This document shows positions 7,894 through 16,550 of a DNA stretch of 64,000 nt, one piece after another. Location of the stretch: NCBI RefSeq assembly GCF_050875635.1, contig NZ_JBPAOH010000017.1, positions 1-64,000 of the forward strand. Direction: 5' to 3'. Made by a program: the position numbers and the translations under genes. The notes beneath the pieces are model-generated. The model saw nothing but the letters and a program-made list of their open reading frames with translations, was not told the DNA's origin and did no database searches. The DNA is from Hassallia sp050875635 (GTDB lineage Bacteria; Cyanobacteriota; Cyanobacteriia; Cyanobacteriales; Nostocaceae). The first letter of the stretch is position 1. Each line of letters opens with the position of its first letter.

Positions 7894-9216
7894 TTAAGAT
7901 TTTTTCGCCAATATTACATAATCATCTAAGGTATAGCATGGCTGATACTTATGACCAAGATACTTTTGAATCATCGAACTCATATACAATTGCTTATGTA
8001 ATTTATCTTTAGCAAATTTTGCAAACTCAACAGCCGAATAAGGTATTCTTGAGCCTGTCGATGTAAGATACTTATACCACACAAGTTCTAACCCAAGTTC
8101 TGCCAAGAATTTATTTACCACCTTTTTTTCCTGTTCTTGGTCTTCTACTTGATAAGCATCATAAGCTTTAAATAGCTTCTTATCTTGGACAACTAGCAGC
8201 ACATAACCTTGTGGCTTTAATCTAGTAGCAAATATTTGTTTGTAGATATTATTTGCTTGAAGGCTTTTAACTGGAGTGTTAAAAAAACAATGGGAAACAG
8301 TTATAAAGTCAAAAAAATCTTTTGGGATATTACTAGATTGAGAATTCCAAGTAAAGATGTCGTCAGTTACAAAGCGAAAGTAAGCATTTACAGGCGTTTT
8401 TCGCGATTCTATATATCGTCGCCAAAATTGTAACCCTCGAAATTGAAAAGCATCTTGTTTTTCTAAAGAATAGTAAGATATATGCATTTGCTGAATATCG
8501 AAAAAGCCGCTAGTACTCTGTAAAAACAAAGCTAAAGCATAAGCAACTGTTCCCGGACCTGCGGCAATATCAAGTATGTTAATCTTAGTTGGTAGTAAAC
8601 CAGCTTTGTATATCAGAAACCAAGCTAGGTAAATGCAGTAGACATTTTCTAAAAAATACTTCATAAAGTAGACATGGGGAGTCAGACTAAAACGGTAATC
8701 TGGATCTTGTCCACTTTTTAAGCTATTAATATCTTCCAGAGCATCTTCTATTTTAATTTTTAACTTATTGTCAGGTATCCGACTAAATTCTTCTTTGATA
8801 TATTCAACTAATCGAGCTTCAAAGTCATCAAATATACGCTCATCCAGACTAGTTGATTGTAGCTTGTTGACATCAGTTTCTATTAGCTTAAATGCTTTGG
8901 AGACAAAATTGATAAATTCGACTTCTGGCTTGAATATAAAATTATCTTGTTTATCAAAAGCTACTTCAGTATTTAAATTTTCTAGTTTTTGAAGTGCTTC
9001 AGTTAATTTAAAACTTAAATTGGCTACCTCTCTTTTGTCTTGCTGCGAATAACTTTCTAACTGAAGCTTATCTCTAAATAGCTTCTCTAACCAGGAAAAT
9101 TTGGCTCCAGATTTTTGAATTTCTTGCAACAATTTTCTTGCAAGTTGCGTATTGCCACGCTTCAGCGCAGATTTAAATTGCTGACTTCGCCACCAATTTG
9201 CTATAGCATTACTCAT
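7894..9216 (-). CDS. Putative SAM-dependent methyltransferase
   Basis: About 440 residues. The N-terminal ~180 residues are helical and unrecognised. Residues about 215-228 (NILDIAAGPGTVAYAL) are a class I methyltransferase motif I, followed by DFFDFITVSHCFFNT as a possible motif II/IV strand and GYVLLVVQDKKLF as a late strand. Substrate unknown; the layout recalls large RNA or protein methyltransferases but not closely enough to name one. ATG at 9216 overlaps the last 8 bp of the radical SAM gene upstream (ATGAGTAA), implying translational coupling; a TTG at 9222 is an alternative start. Confidence 0.7.
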   Translation of the reverse strand: MSNAIANWWRSQQFKSALKRGNTQLARKLLQEIQKSGAKFSWLEKLFRDKLQLESYSQQDKREVANLSFKLTEALQKLENLNTEVAFDKQDNFIFKPEVEFINFVSKAFKLIETDVNKLQSTSLDERIFDDFEARLVEYIKEEFSRIPDNKLKIKIEDALEDINSLKSGQDPDYRFSLTPHVYFMKYFLENVYCIYLAWFLIYKAGLLPTKINILDIAAGPGTVAYALALFLQSTSGFFDIQQMHISYYSLEKQDAFQFRGLQFWRRYIESRKTPVNAYFRFVTDDIFTWNSQSSNIPKDFFDFITVSHCFFNTPVKSLQANNIYKQIFATRLKPQGYVLLVVQDKKLFKAYDAYQVEDQEQEKKVVNKFLAELGLELVWYKYLTSTGSRIPYSAVEFAKFAKDKLHKQLYMSSMIQKYLGHKYQPCYTLDDYVILAKKS

Positions 9217-10129
9217 AACCAAAGCCGTCTTTTCCTTCTTTGATTTCCACGTCAGGAAGACGAGAAATTAAAGTTTCCTTAAACTTTATATAATTTACTT
9301 GTTCTAAGTCATACCACCAAGCGTATTTTTGCTTAATACCTTGTGCTTCTTCGCGGGTTCCTGCCACAAGCGAACGATTATGGCTTGCGTGAAATTCCTG
9401 AATGACAATTCTATCTGCGATCGCTAATTTCTCAATAAAAGCGGCTTCGTCTTGTGGTAAAGTGGGAAGTAGAGGCGTAATGGTGATAGAAACTTTCGGA
9501 ATAAAACCTTTTAAAGGGTCAATAGTTTGTTTGATTTTGGTAATAGCATTGATTCTAGCTTTGATGCTAGGCGATCGCGCTTCAAAATCTCTTCTTACAG
9601 ACTCGCTCCCAGTGGGTATACTCATATTAATTCGCAACCGCTGAAATCGTTGTAAAATATCGATATCTCTGGTAATAATTGGACTGCGAGTTTGAATCAC
9701 CAACGTTGGACGATATTCAAGCATTACCTCTAACAAAGAGCGCGTTAGCTGATGTTTAGACTCAATTGGTTGATAAGGATCTGTAACGCTACTCATATAA
9801 ATTTTCGGAAATTTGTGAGGATTTTTCTTATACCAGTTTTCTAACTCCTTCTCTAAAACTTGTGCAGCATTTTCCTTGATAATTACCCATTTTCCCCAAT
9901 CTTGCCGCATTTGAGAATTAGGACTAAAAGCCGCAGCATAACAATAACTACATCCGTATTGACAACCCCGATAAGGATTTAAAGTAAAATCATAAGCAGC
10001 GATAAAACCAGTTGCCGGATTTAGTATAGATTTAGCATTTTGAGCATAAATTTTAGTATCACCAAAAGTTTCTTTAACTAACTTTGTCGGAGTGCCTTCA
10101 GAATATCCTTCATAACGAGCTTTTGCCAT
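9209..10129 (-). CDS. Radical SAM protein, SplB/Rv2578c-like
   Basis: 306 residues. The 4Fe-4S cysteine motif C-x3-C-x2-C is in NPYRGCQYGCSYCYAA (a close variant of spore photoproduct lyase-like proteins), followed by KIYMSSVTDPYQPIE and TRSPIITRDIDIL, typical of this subfamily. It should cleave SAM to make a 5'-deoxyadenosyl radical; the substrate is not known. Starts MAKARYEGYSEG. Overlaps the downstream methyltransferase-like gene, so the two are probably made together. Confidence 0.88.
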   Translation of the reverse strand: MAKARYEGYSEGTPTKLVKETFGDTKIYAQNAKSILNPATGFIAAYDFTLNPYRGCQYGCSYCYAAAFSPNSQMRQDWGKWVIIKENAAQVLEKELENWYKKNPHKFPKIYMSSVTDPYQPIESKHQLTRSLLEVMLEYRPTLVIQTRSPIITRDIDILQRFQRLRINMSIPTGSESVRRDFEARSPSIKARINAITKIKQTIDPLKGFIPKVSITITPLLPTLPQDEAAFIEKLAIADRIVIQEFHASHNRSLVAGTREEAQGIKQKYAWWYDLEQVNYIKFKETLISRLPDVEIKEGKDGFGYE

Positions 10130-10289
10130 TTTAAAATTTGATATTAGGTTGAATAAATCATAACAATTTAGCGCAAATACGCTAAAAAATAACTTTGCGT
10201 CTACCCTTCGGGTTCCGCCTTAGCGGTATGCGACTTGGCGTGAGAATTAATCAAATACTAAATAATGCACCCTAATTTATCTTCTACTT

Positions 10290-11075
10290 TTAATTTTCAA
10301 TTGCTTCTAAAATATGCACACTAGTGCTATCAACCATGTAAACAAAACCATCTTCATTGGCAAAGCGTTGATATAAATCTTGCAAACTAACAACGAGTTG
10401 CTGCTGCATTAGTCCTTCACGAGGAACGTAAGAATAACTCATAGTACGACCAATTAGCCCTGTTAAATCTAATTATTGCCGATGAAAAAAAGTGTGTTTG
10501 CGAAGGTTAATAAAATGGAGACTTGCTAATATTGGTTCTACAGACTTAATCCGCTCCTGTACTGGTTCACTATTCGATGCTGCGCGTATTAATTGGTTAT
10601 ATTCACCAGTAAAAGTATCTTCTTGATCGCGGTGATTCCACACTACCGCTAACCTTCCCAATGGTTTCAAAATGCGGTGGAATTCTTGCAAAGTTGGTTC
10701 TGGATTAAACCAATGAAAAGCTTGAAAACTAGTTACCAAATCAACAGATGCATCAGGTAAGTTAGTAACTTCTGCTGTTCCATCTCGAAATTCAACTTTT
10801 GGATGTGATTCAGCTGCTTCTCTCATCGCTGCATTTGGTTCAACAGCAATGACGCTAACTCCGCGTTTACCCAACAACCGCGAGGAGATACCAGTACCCG
10901 CACCAATATCTGCTGCTAAAAGTTGCGTCGGTGGTGCTAACCCTTCCAAGATAATATCAATTGCTGCGGCTGGGTAGCTTGGTCGATAGTTTACATAATC
11001 CGCTGTTCTGTCAGAAAATCGGGTTAGTGGATTGAGGGTGTATAGCGGTGTTGTTTCCGGGTTAGTTTGGCTCAT
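10290..11075 (-). pseudogene. Class I SAM methyltransferase with in-frame stop
   Basis: Residues 1-200 are a normal UbiE/YcgJ-like methyltransferase: DRTADYVNYRPSYP, motif I LAADIGAGTGISSRLLG, acidic VIAVEPNAAMREAAE, and LVTSFQAFHWFNPEP. At 10473-10475 a TAA stops the frame after KHTFFHRQ. The same frame then continues for about 60 codons with family-like sequence (LDLTGLIGRTMSYSYVPREG) and ends at a natural TAA at 10290-10292. A single base change of one codon explains the break. It is either a recent nonsense pseudogene, a sequencing error, or a truncated but stable protein lacking the C-terminal subdomain. Confidence 0.85.
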
Positions 11076-11164
11076 TGGTGTGGAATCGAAAATAATCTTA
11101 GTAATCTTATTAAGGTAAGTTAATTACCCATACTAATAAATATTTTCCAGAGTTTTACGGGAAC

Positions 11165-11302
11165 TATAAAGTTACTTCTCCCGAAAAATACCTGCCACGG
11201 ATAAATCGAGAGCGCAAAAATGCATAAAAAAACAGGAGAGGTTGAAAGAAAACTGGTTCTGTGGCATTTACACAACTCAATTGGTTGTGAAGTAACTTTA
11301 TA
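11165..11302. repeat. 138-bp segment with 14-bp terminal inverted repeats
   Basis: TATAAAGTTACTTC at 11165-11178 is exactly inverted as GAAGTAACTTTATA at 11289-11302. The 110 bp between has no gene and includes an inner CAACTCAATTGGTTG imperfect palindrome. It could be a MITE-like element or a long hairpin in the leader of the truncated sensor gene that starts at 11317. Confidence 0.65.
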
Positions 11303-11316
11303 CATTCCTTTTGACA

Positions 11317-11532
11317 ATGCAGTTGAACCCCAGAAACACCCATCCTGCTAAGAAAACTAAATCGATACCTCTGCGCTTGATTCTTGTCGTTCCCTTTGTG
11401 CTGCAAATCTTTGCGGCTGTGGGGTTGGTGGGATATCTTTCCTTTAAAAATGGGCAACAAGCAGTTAATCACCTGGCGAATCAGCTAATTGACAAAGCTA
11501 GTCAGCAAGTTGATGAACATTTGGATAATTAA
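11317..11532 (+). pseudogene. Sensor kinase N-terminal fragment
   Basis: 72 codons (start ATG 11317; TTG 11311 also possible). It has a basic N-terminus, one membrane segment (LRLILVVPFVLQIFAAVGLV) and SFKNGQQAVNHLANQLIDKA, the usual opening of large cyanobacterial membrane sensors (Cache-domain histidine kinases or cyclases). The frame ends at TAA directly after QQVDEHLDN, where such proteins normally continue into an extracytoplasmic domain. The next base begins a copy of an unrelated repeat-protein gene, so this is one side of a recombination junction near 11529. Confidence 0.75.
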
Positions 11533-12166
11533 ATGAAAATGTTGGTAGAGCAGTTAGTACCGTAACTTCAGCAACTGGTAAAGCTGTAAATACAGTTGCT
11601 GAAGTTACGGACAAAGCAAAAGGCTCTTTAACTGAGGTAGCTGCTAAAGCAACTGATATGGTGGCTGAAAAGACTAATGCAGCTATTTCTAGTGTTACAC
11701 AAACAGCTGAACAAGCTTCTTATTCATTGAGTCAAACTGCAACTAAGGCAGTTGATAATCTTAGCGTAGCAAGTGGAAAAGCAGTAAATACCATATATTT
11801 TTTGAATGAAAAGACTGGTAAAACAGTTAATTCTCTAAGTGAATTAACTAATAAATCCCTCAGCACTGTATCCGAAACAGCCGAAAAAACAAACAATTAT
11901 TTAAATGAAAATGTTGGTAGAGCAGTTAGTACCGTAACTTCAGCAACTGGTAAAGCTGTAAATACAGTTGCTGAAGTTACGGACAAAGCAAAAGGCTCTT
12001 TAACTGAGGTAGCTGCTAAAGCAACTGATATGGTGGCTGAAAAGACTAATGCAGCTATTTCTAGTGTTACACAAACAGCTGAACAAGCTTCTTATTCATT
12101 GAGTCAAACTGCAACTAAGGCAGTTGATAATCTTAGCGTAGCAAGTGGAAAAGCAGTAAATACCAT
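11529..12166 (+). repeat. Exact 266-bp tandem duplication
   Basis: Copy A 11529-11794 and copy B 11901-12166 read identical base for base, 372 bp apart, in the same codon phase. Copy A starts exactly at the junction with the sensor-kinase fragment. Lack of any difference implies a very recent duplication or an assembly join. Confidence 0.9.
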
Positions 12167-12707
12167 CAGTGAAACTGCAAAGCTTGCGGAAGGTTCTATC
12201 GTAGAAACCTTTGAAAAAAGTAAGAATTCTCTAGAAGATACTATTCAAAAAGCAGAACAACTGAGTAATGCTGCCTCTACAGCAATTGAAAAGGCTGTCA
12301 ATGAGTTCATCAATCATCGATTAGATACCCTCCAACTTTGGATTGATGCTCATCCAACAATCTCCTGGACAATTAAATCACTAATGTGGGGAGTTAATCA
12401 CCCAATCTATAGCATAGTCATAATACTGTTAACTATCTTTATTCTCTGGCAATTCATTAAAGCTTTCAGTCGTTTGATTGAGAAAGGTTTATTAATCACA
12501 CTAATTGCCCCTTTCAAACTCGTTCAGTCTTTATTCAAATTCAGCTTTAAACCCCTAAACATCTTTACAGACAATTCCACTTCTGCCTTAACCTCGCAGC
12601 CAAACAACGAACGACTGGCAAAACTTTTAACCAGGCTCGAAACAATTAAACAGGAGCAAAACGACATTCTACAGCAGATTACAGCTTTAGTCTCATCAAA
12701 CAAATAA
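11529..12707 (+). pseudogene. Apolipoprotein-like helical repeat protein, 5' truncated
   Basis: Open frame from the junction at 11529 to TAA 12707 (about 390 codons); the first in-frame ATG is at 11658. Residues are Ala/Thr/Ser/Lys-rich 11-mer-like helical repeats (KATDMVAEKTNAAIS, TATKAVDNLSVASGKAVN), recalling apolipoprotein A/E or LEA-type amphipathic helices. Near the C-terminus is a membrane span (IYSIVIILLTIFILWQF) followed by a short cytoplasmic tail with a coiled coil. A 266-bp block is exactly duplicated (11529-11794 and 11901-12166, period 372 bp = 124 codons). The gene may still be translated from 11658 as a ~349-aa membrane-anchored protein, but its natural 5' end is missing. Confidence 0.7.
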
Positions 12708-12825
12708 CTTCTCTCTTCCTCCTCTGCGCGGGCGTGTGGTTAATTTAATATGCTGTTGGTAGCGCGATCGCCTTTTGGGTGCCTATTCCTGTAAAATTCC
12801 TTTCATTCAATCTATTTCAGCATTC

Positions 12826-13011
12826 ATGGAGCCAACAGAAGCACAATATCTCGTTCTCAATGCTTTAGAAACTTTAGGACTCCTTGAGGGTATGTTTTAT
12901 GATGAGGAAAGGGGATTTTACTACATCACCACTCCTAGCCGCGTTTTACCTACAGCACTTTTGTTGCAAAATGGCGAGATAGCTCCTATTTCTTGGGCAT
13001 CAGAACTATGA
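12826..13011 (+). CDS. Hypothetical protein, 61 aa
   Basis: Starts at ATG 12826 (MEPTEAQYLVLNALETLGLL) and ends SWASEL. It is a compact alpha-beta protein without a recognised family. The stop overlaps the ATG of the next small gene (ATGA at 13008), so the two are translationally coupled and may act together. A GTG-type start at 12775 would add 17 unlikely residues. Confidence 0.6.
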   Translation: MEPTEAQYLVLNALETLGLLEGMFYDEERGFYYITTPSRVLPTALLLQNGEIAPISWASEL

Positions 13012-13208
13012 AAGAACCAACATTATTAGAAAAGCAAAAATATCAAAGACTGAGAGAAATTTTTGCCCAAGCTAGACAGCGATATCTAGAAGCCGGTGGC
13101 GATCCTCGCCATCCCGCCGACAACCGTTATTTAACTGATGAAGAGAAAAAAGAAGCCTTTGAACTAGGAGCGCAAGTTTTTAACACTCAAACAAAATCTC
13201 AATCTTAA
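13008..13208 (+). CDS. Hypothetical protein, 66 aa
   Basis: Starts MKEPTLLEKQKYQRLREIFA, highly charged and helical, with HPADNRYLTDEEKKEAFELG in the middle. No family recognised. Coupled by a 4-bp overlap to the preceding small gene; the pair resembles small two-gene cassettes such as toxin-antitoxin pairs in layout only. Confidence 0.6.
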   Translation: MKEPTLLEKQKYQRLREIFAQARQRYLEAGGDPRHPADNRYLTDEEKKEAFELGAQVFNTQTKSQS

Positions 13209-13273
13209 ATGAATCCATACTCTCTCCTCCTCCTCTGCGCCCCTTTGCGCCTCCCTTCGCGTTCCTTTGCGTT

Positions 13274-13307
13274 AAAAAAACAGCCGCCTCCCGCAGGAGA
13301 CAGCCGT
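13274..13307 (-). terminator. Intrinsic terminator of groEL
   Basis: On the minus strand CGGCTGTCTCC-TGC-GGAGGCGGCTG forms an 11-bp stem with G-U pairs, followed by seven T residues (the A run at 13274-13280). It is 25 bp beyond the groEL stop. Confidence 0.85.
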
Positions 13308-13331
13308 CAAAAATAAGGGGGTTAATAAACC

Positions 13332-14969
13332 TTAATAATCGAAGTCGCCACCGCCCATACCGCCGCCACCAGCAGGAGCAGCATCCTTAGGCTCAGGCTT
13401 GTCAACAACGATACATTCGGTTGTCAACACCATACCAGCGATAGAAGCAGCGTTTTGCAAAGCAGAACGAGTCACTTTCGCAGGGTCAACAATACCAGCG
13501 CCAAACAAATCGACAAACTCGTTAGTCGCAGCGTTGTAGCCAACATTGAATTCCTTCTCTTTCACACGTTCAGCAATCACCGCACCATTCTGACCGGCGT
13601 TTTCAGCAATCCGCTTCAGAGGAGCAGCCAATGCACGAGCTACAATCAAAGCACCAATTAACTCTTCACCCTTCAAGCTGCCATTTGCCCATTCTTCGAG
13701 CTGAGGTGTCAAGTGAGCGAGAGTTGTACCACCACCAGGAACGATACCTTCTTCCACAGCAGCTTTGGTAGCATTGATAGCGTCTTCTAAGCGCAGCTTC
13801 TTGTCCTTCATTTCGGTTTCGGTAGCTGCACCGACTTTCACGACAGCGACACCACCAGCAAGTTTAGCCAAACGCTCTTGCAGCTTTTCTTTGTCGTAGG
13901 TCGATTCCGTTTCATCCATCTGACGACGGATTTGTTCGACACGAGCCTTCACAGCAACGTCGTTACCTTCGGCAACAATCGTGGTGTTGTCTTTGGTGAT
14001 GGTGATGCGGCGAGCTTTACCTAGCATATCTAGCTTGGTATTGTCAAGCTTCAAACCAGCATCTTCGGTGATTAGTTGACCGCCAGTGAGAACGGCGATA
14101 TCTTCTAACATAGCCTTGCGGCGATCGCCAAATCCAGGAGCCTTGACAGCAGCAACGTTCAACACGCCACGCAGTCTGTTCACAACCAAAGTTGCCAAAG
14201 CTTCTTTTTCAATATCTTCGGCGAGAATCACCAAAGGACGACCAGCACGAGCAACTTGCTCTAACACTGGTACGAGGTCTTGTACCAAAGCGATTTTCTT
14301 GTCTGTGAGCAAAATATAAGGCTCATCAAACACTGCTTCCATCCGTTCGGGATCGGTTGCGAAGTAAGGAGAGATGTAGCCTTTGTCAAAGCGCATCCCT
14401 TCGGTGATTTCTAATTCGGTGGTCATAGATTTCCCTTCTTCTAGGGAAATTACGCCTTCTTTGCCTACTCTGTCCATTGCTTGGGCAATCATCTGACCGA
14501 CTTCTTCGTCGTTACCAGCCGAAATTGCCGCAACTTGAGCGATCGCTTTAGAATCTTCTACAGGACGAGCTTGGTTAGCAATGCTCTCTACCAAAAAGCC
14601 GGTAGCTTTGTCAATACCGCGCTTGAGGGCGATCGCATTTGCACCAGCTGCAACGTTTCTTAAGCCTTCTTTGACCATTGCGTGAGCTAGCACGGTTGCT
14701 GTTGTTGTACCGTCACCAGCAGCATCGTTGGTTTTAGAAGCAGCCTGACGAATCAAAGCAACGCCAGTGTTTTCTACGTGGTCTTCTAATTCGATTTCTT
14801 TGGCGATCGTCACACCATCATTGACAATTTGTGGTGCGCCAAATTTCTTCTCTAGCACCACGTTACGACCCTTGGGACCTAGGGTAACAGCCACAGCTTC
14901 AGCCAGGATGTCCATGCCTCGTTCGAGGGCGCGACGGGCGTTTTCGTTATAGATAATGCGCTTTGCCAT
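13332..14969 (-). CDS. groEL: Chaperonin GroEL (60 kDa)
   Basis: 545 residues. Forms the double-ring ATPase that refolds proteins in the cytoplasm with GroES. Visible: MAKRIIYNENARRALERGMD at the start, TLGPKGRNVVLEKKFGAP, the ATP motif AAGDGTTTATVLA, GISLEEG-type segment (VISLEEGKSMTTELE), and a C-terminal GGGGMGGGDFDY tail. It lies downstream of groES on the same strand, the arrangement of the CIRCE-controlled groESL operon (GroEL1 type) of cyanobacteria, which usually also have a second unlinked groEL. The 232-bp gap to groES is filled with tandem repeats. Confidence 0.97.
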   Translation of the reverse strand: MAKRIIYNENARRALERGMDILAEAVAVTLGPKGRNVVLEKKFGAPQIVNDGVTIAKEIELEDHVENTGVALIRQAASKTNDAAGDGTTTATVLAHAMVKEGLRNVAAGANAIALKRGIDKATGFLVESIANQARPVEDSKAIAQVAAISAGNDEEVGQMIAQAMDRVGKEGVISLEEGKSMTTELEITEGMRFDKGYISPYFATDPERMEAVFDEPYILLTDKKIALVQDLVPVLEQVARAGRPLVILAEDIEKEALATLVVNRLRGVLNVAAVKAPGFGDRRKAMLEDIAVLTGGQLITEDAGLKLDNTKLDMLGKARRITITKDNTTIVAEGNDVAVKARVEQIRRQMDETESTYDKEKLQERLAKLAGGVAVVKVGAATETEMKDKKLRLEDAINATKAAVEEGIVPGGGTTLAHLTPQLEEWANGSLKGEELIGALIVARALAAPLKRIAENAGQNGAVIAERVKEKEFNVGYNAATNEFVDLFGAGIVDPAKVTRSALQNAASIAGMVLTTECIVVDKPEPKDAAPAGGGGMGGGDFDY

Positions 14970-15008
14970 AATTGCCTAAGTTCAACCTGCTATTTGTAAA
15001 TTTGTTAA

Positions 15009-15213
15009 TTGTTGGTTGTTAGTTGGAGCGTTGTTGGTTGTTAGTTGGAGCGTTGTTGGTTGTTGGTTGGAGCGTTGTTGCTTGTTCTACTAACCACTAT
15101 CGACTATCGACTATCGACTATCGACTATCGACTATCGACTATCGACTATCGACTAACCACTATCGACTATCGACTAACCACTATCGACTAACCACTATCG
15201 ACTAACTAACCAC
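15009..15213. repeat. Tandem repeats between groES and groEL
   Basis: 15009-15076 has three ~22-bp units built on TTGTTGGTTGTTAGTTGGAGCG. 15088-15213 has many copies of the heptamer TATCGAC with interspersed ACTAACC units. This is the short tandemly repeated heptamer class known from filamentous cyanobacteria. It lies inside the groESL transcript. Confidence 0.85.
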
Positions 15214-15513
15214 TGCTAAAATGTCTTTTTCTGAAAGCAGGACATATTCGTCAGTGCCGAGTTTGATGTCGGTACCGGCGTACTTAGAGTACAGCACCTT
15301 GTCACCGACTTTTACATCCAATGCTTGACGACCCCCGTCGTCTTTGAGCTTGCCGTCACCGACAGCAACCACTTCGCCTACTTGGGGCTTTTCTTTGGCT
15401 GTGTCGGGCAAATACAGACCACCTGCGGTCTTTTCTTCAGAGGCGCTCACTTTTATAAAAACGCGATCGCCTAAAGGTTTTACTGTAGAAACGCTTAGAG
15501 ATACAGCTGCCAT
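15202..15513 (-). CDS. groES: Co-chaperonin GroES
   Basis: 103 residues, normal length. MAAVSLSVSTVKPLGDRVFI, the mobile-loop region ASEEKTAGGLYLPDTAKEKP, GKVVAVG-type VGEVVAVGDGKL and VLYSKYAGTDIKL are family hallmarks. It caps GroEL during folding. First gene of the operon, 20 bp downstream of a perfect CIRCE operator. The last codons lie in the heptamer repeat tract (ends LAVVS). Confidence 0.97.
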   Translation of the reverse strand: MAAVSLSVSTVKPLGDRVFIKVSASEEKTAGGLYLPDTAKEKPQVGEVVAVGDGKLKDDGGRQALDVKVGDKVLYSKYAGTDIKLGTDEYVLLSEKDILAVVS

Positions 15514-15532
15514 ACGAATTTCTCGCCTCTTA

Positions 15533-15559
15533 TTAGCACTCTCGACTCCTGAGTGCTAA
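15533..15559 (-). promoter_or_regulatory. CIRCE operator of groESL
   Basis: TTAGCACTC-N9-GAGTGCTAA with perfect 9-bp arms (15533-15541 and 15551-15559), the consensus binding site of the heat-shock repressor HrcA. It begins 20 bp upstream of the groES start codon, so groESL is expected to be derepressed on heat shock. Confidence 0.97.
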
Positions 15560-15854
15560 TGTACCTAACTGCGGTATGCAATGGCAACAAATTGACTTGT
15601 ACGGGTTCCCGAACTAAGCAACCAAAGTTATACTTAAGTACAAATACTCAATTATTTTTTGTTTACCGGGTTTTGTTTTGCAAGTTACGAATATTTTTAT
15701 ATAGTCAAATTTATTTGCTTGCGTTGAAAAATTGATATAGAACAGTAATCAGGGAGCCGCTTAACGAGTAACAATGAGTAGATCCAGTCTTGGTGTGAAA
15801 ATCCCAAAAACCACTTCTGTTCAAAGGCAATAAACCTTAAGAAATTGTGTAAAA

Positions 15855-16200
15855 ACTTTAGGACTTGCATTCCTTCAGCCACATGTTTTTATATGCGCTG
15901 ACCAGATAGTTCCAAAAAGCTACACAAAACAAGCTAATCTGGAATCTTGGGAACATTTGCTTCTTCGATTGCAAAAGCTCAAACTTGACCAGCCGCAAGA
16001 CAAATATCCCACTTGCATTTCACAAGACCCAAATTAACTGCTTGCGAGTTTGTTGTTCTAGACCGATAATGGTGGTTTACCCGGATGGTGTCTGGTATCG
16101 CCTGCGTTACCCCGGAAGTCCCGGAAAGCGGCTTAATCAAGAACACTTGATAGGCAATATGGTGGTGGAATATGCATTTTTGACCCAACATATGCTTTGA
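15855..16200 (+). pseudogene. 2Fe-2S ferredoxin-domain protein, frameshifted
   Basis: The frame through 15885 reads VFICADQIVPKSYTKQANLE and then SWEHLLLRLQKLKLDQPQDK, ending in CISQDPN and a stop near 16036. A second frame then supplies TQINCLRVCCSRPIMVVYPD and GVWYRLRY, and later EHLIGNMVVEYAFLTQ, ending at TGA 16200. Together these match cyanobacterial thioredoxin-like (COG3411-type) 2Fe-2S ferredoxins: first Cys in ICADQ, then CI near the join, and CLRVC. The second usual Cys after QIVPK is Ser here. One single-base indel near 16025 explains the break. No good ATG is visible at the 5' end. Confidence 0.75.
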
Positions 16201-16435
16201 AACTTCCTTTGTTTATGAGCGAACATCCACTGGATATGAAACAGCAGTCAGCATAATTAAAGCGCTTGGTTGGTTTTTAGATAGGGCGATCGAACCTCAA
16301 TACCTACGTGTGAACGCAAAAGATTATTATGTAATCAGTGTTTTCCACCAGCCACGTACAAAGCGATCTATAATAGCGCATTATATAACTACTGCTCTAC
16401 GTATCCTTACTGGAGTTTTGCCCTTGAATGACTAA
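16184..16435 (+). other. Open frame without start codon, unassigned
   Basis: 83 codons are open in frame from 16184 to TAA 16433-16435, overlapping the end of the ferredoxin remnant. The translation (FVYERTSTGYETAVSIIKAL, later RVNAKDYYVISVFHQPRTKR) has coding-like composition, but the only in-frame start candidate is a GTG near 16313. No family recognised. It could be the remnant of a gene whose 5' end was lost next to the ferredoxin. Confidence 0.35.
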
Positions 16436-16437
16436 TA

Positions 16438-16464
16438 TCACAAAAGTGAAAATCGCTTTTGTGA
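16438..16464. promoter_or_regulatory. Inverted repeat upstream of response regulator
   Basis: TCACAAAAG-N9-CTTTTGTGA, perfect 9-bp arms, 87 bp before the response regulator start. Symmetry and position suit an operator or a short hairpin in the leader; no T run follows, so it is not a terminator on this strand. Confidence 0.5.
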
Positions 16465-16550
16465 CATCGCTTAAGCAAAGGCAAGTTAAGTGGGAAAAAA
16501 AGGACAACATCTCAATAATCCACCATAGAGGATAACTAATCAAGACCTTG

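Noticed and set aside
15088..15213. CRISPR-like array
   Set aside because: Units are 7 bp with no spacers; tandem heptamer repeat, not CRISPR.
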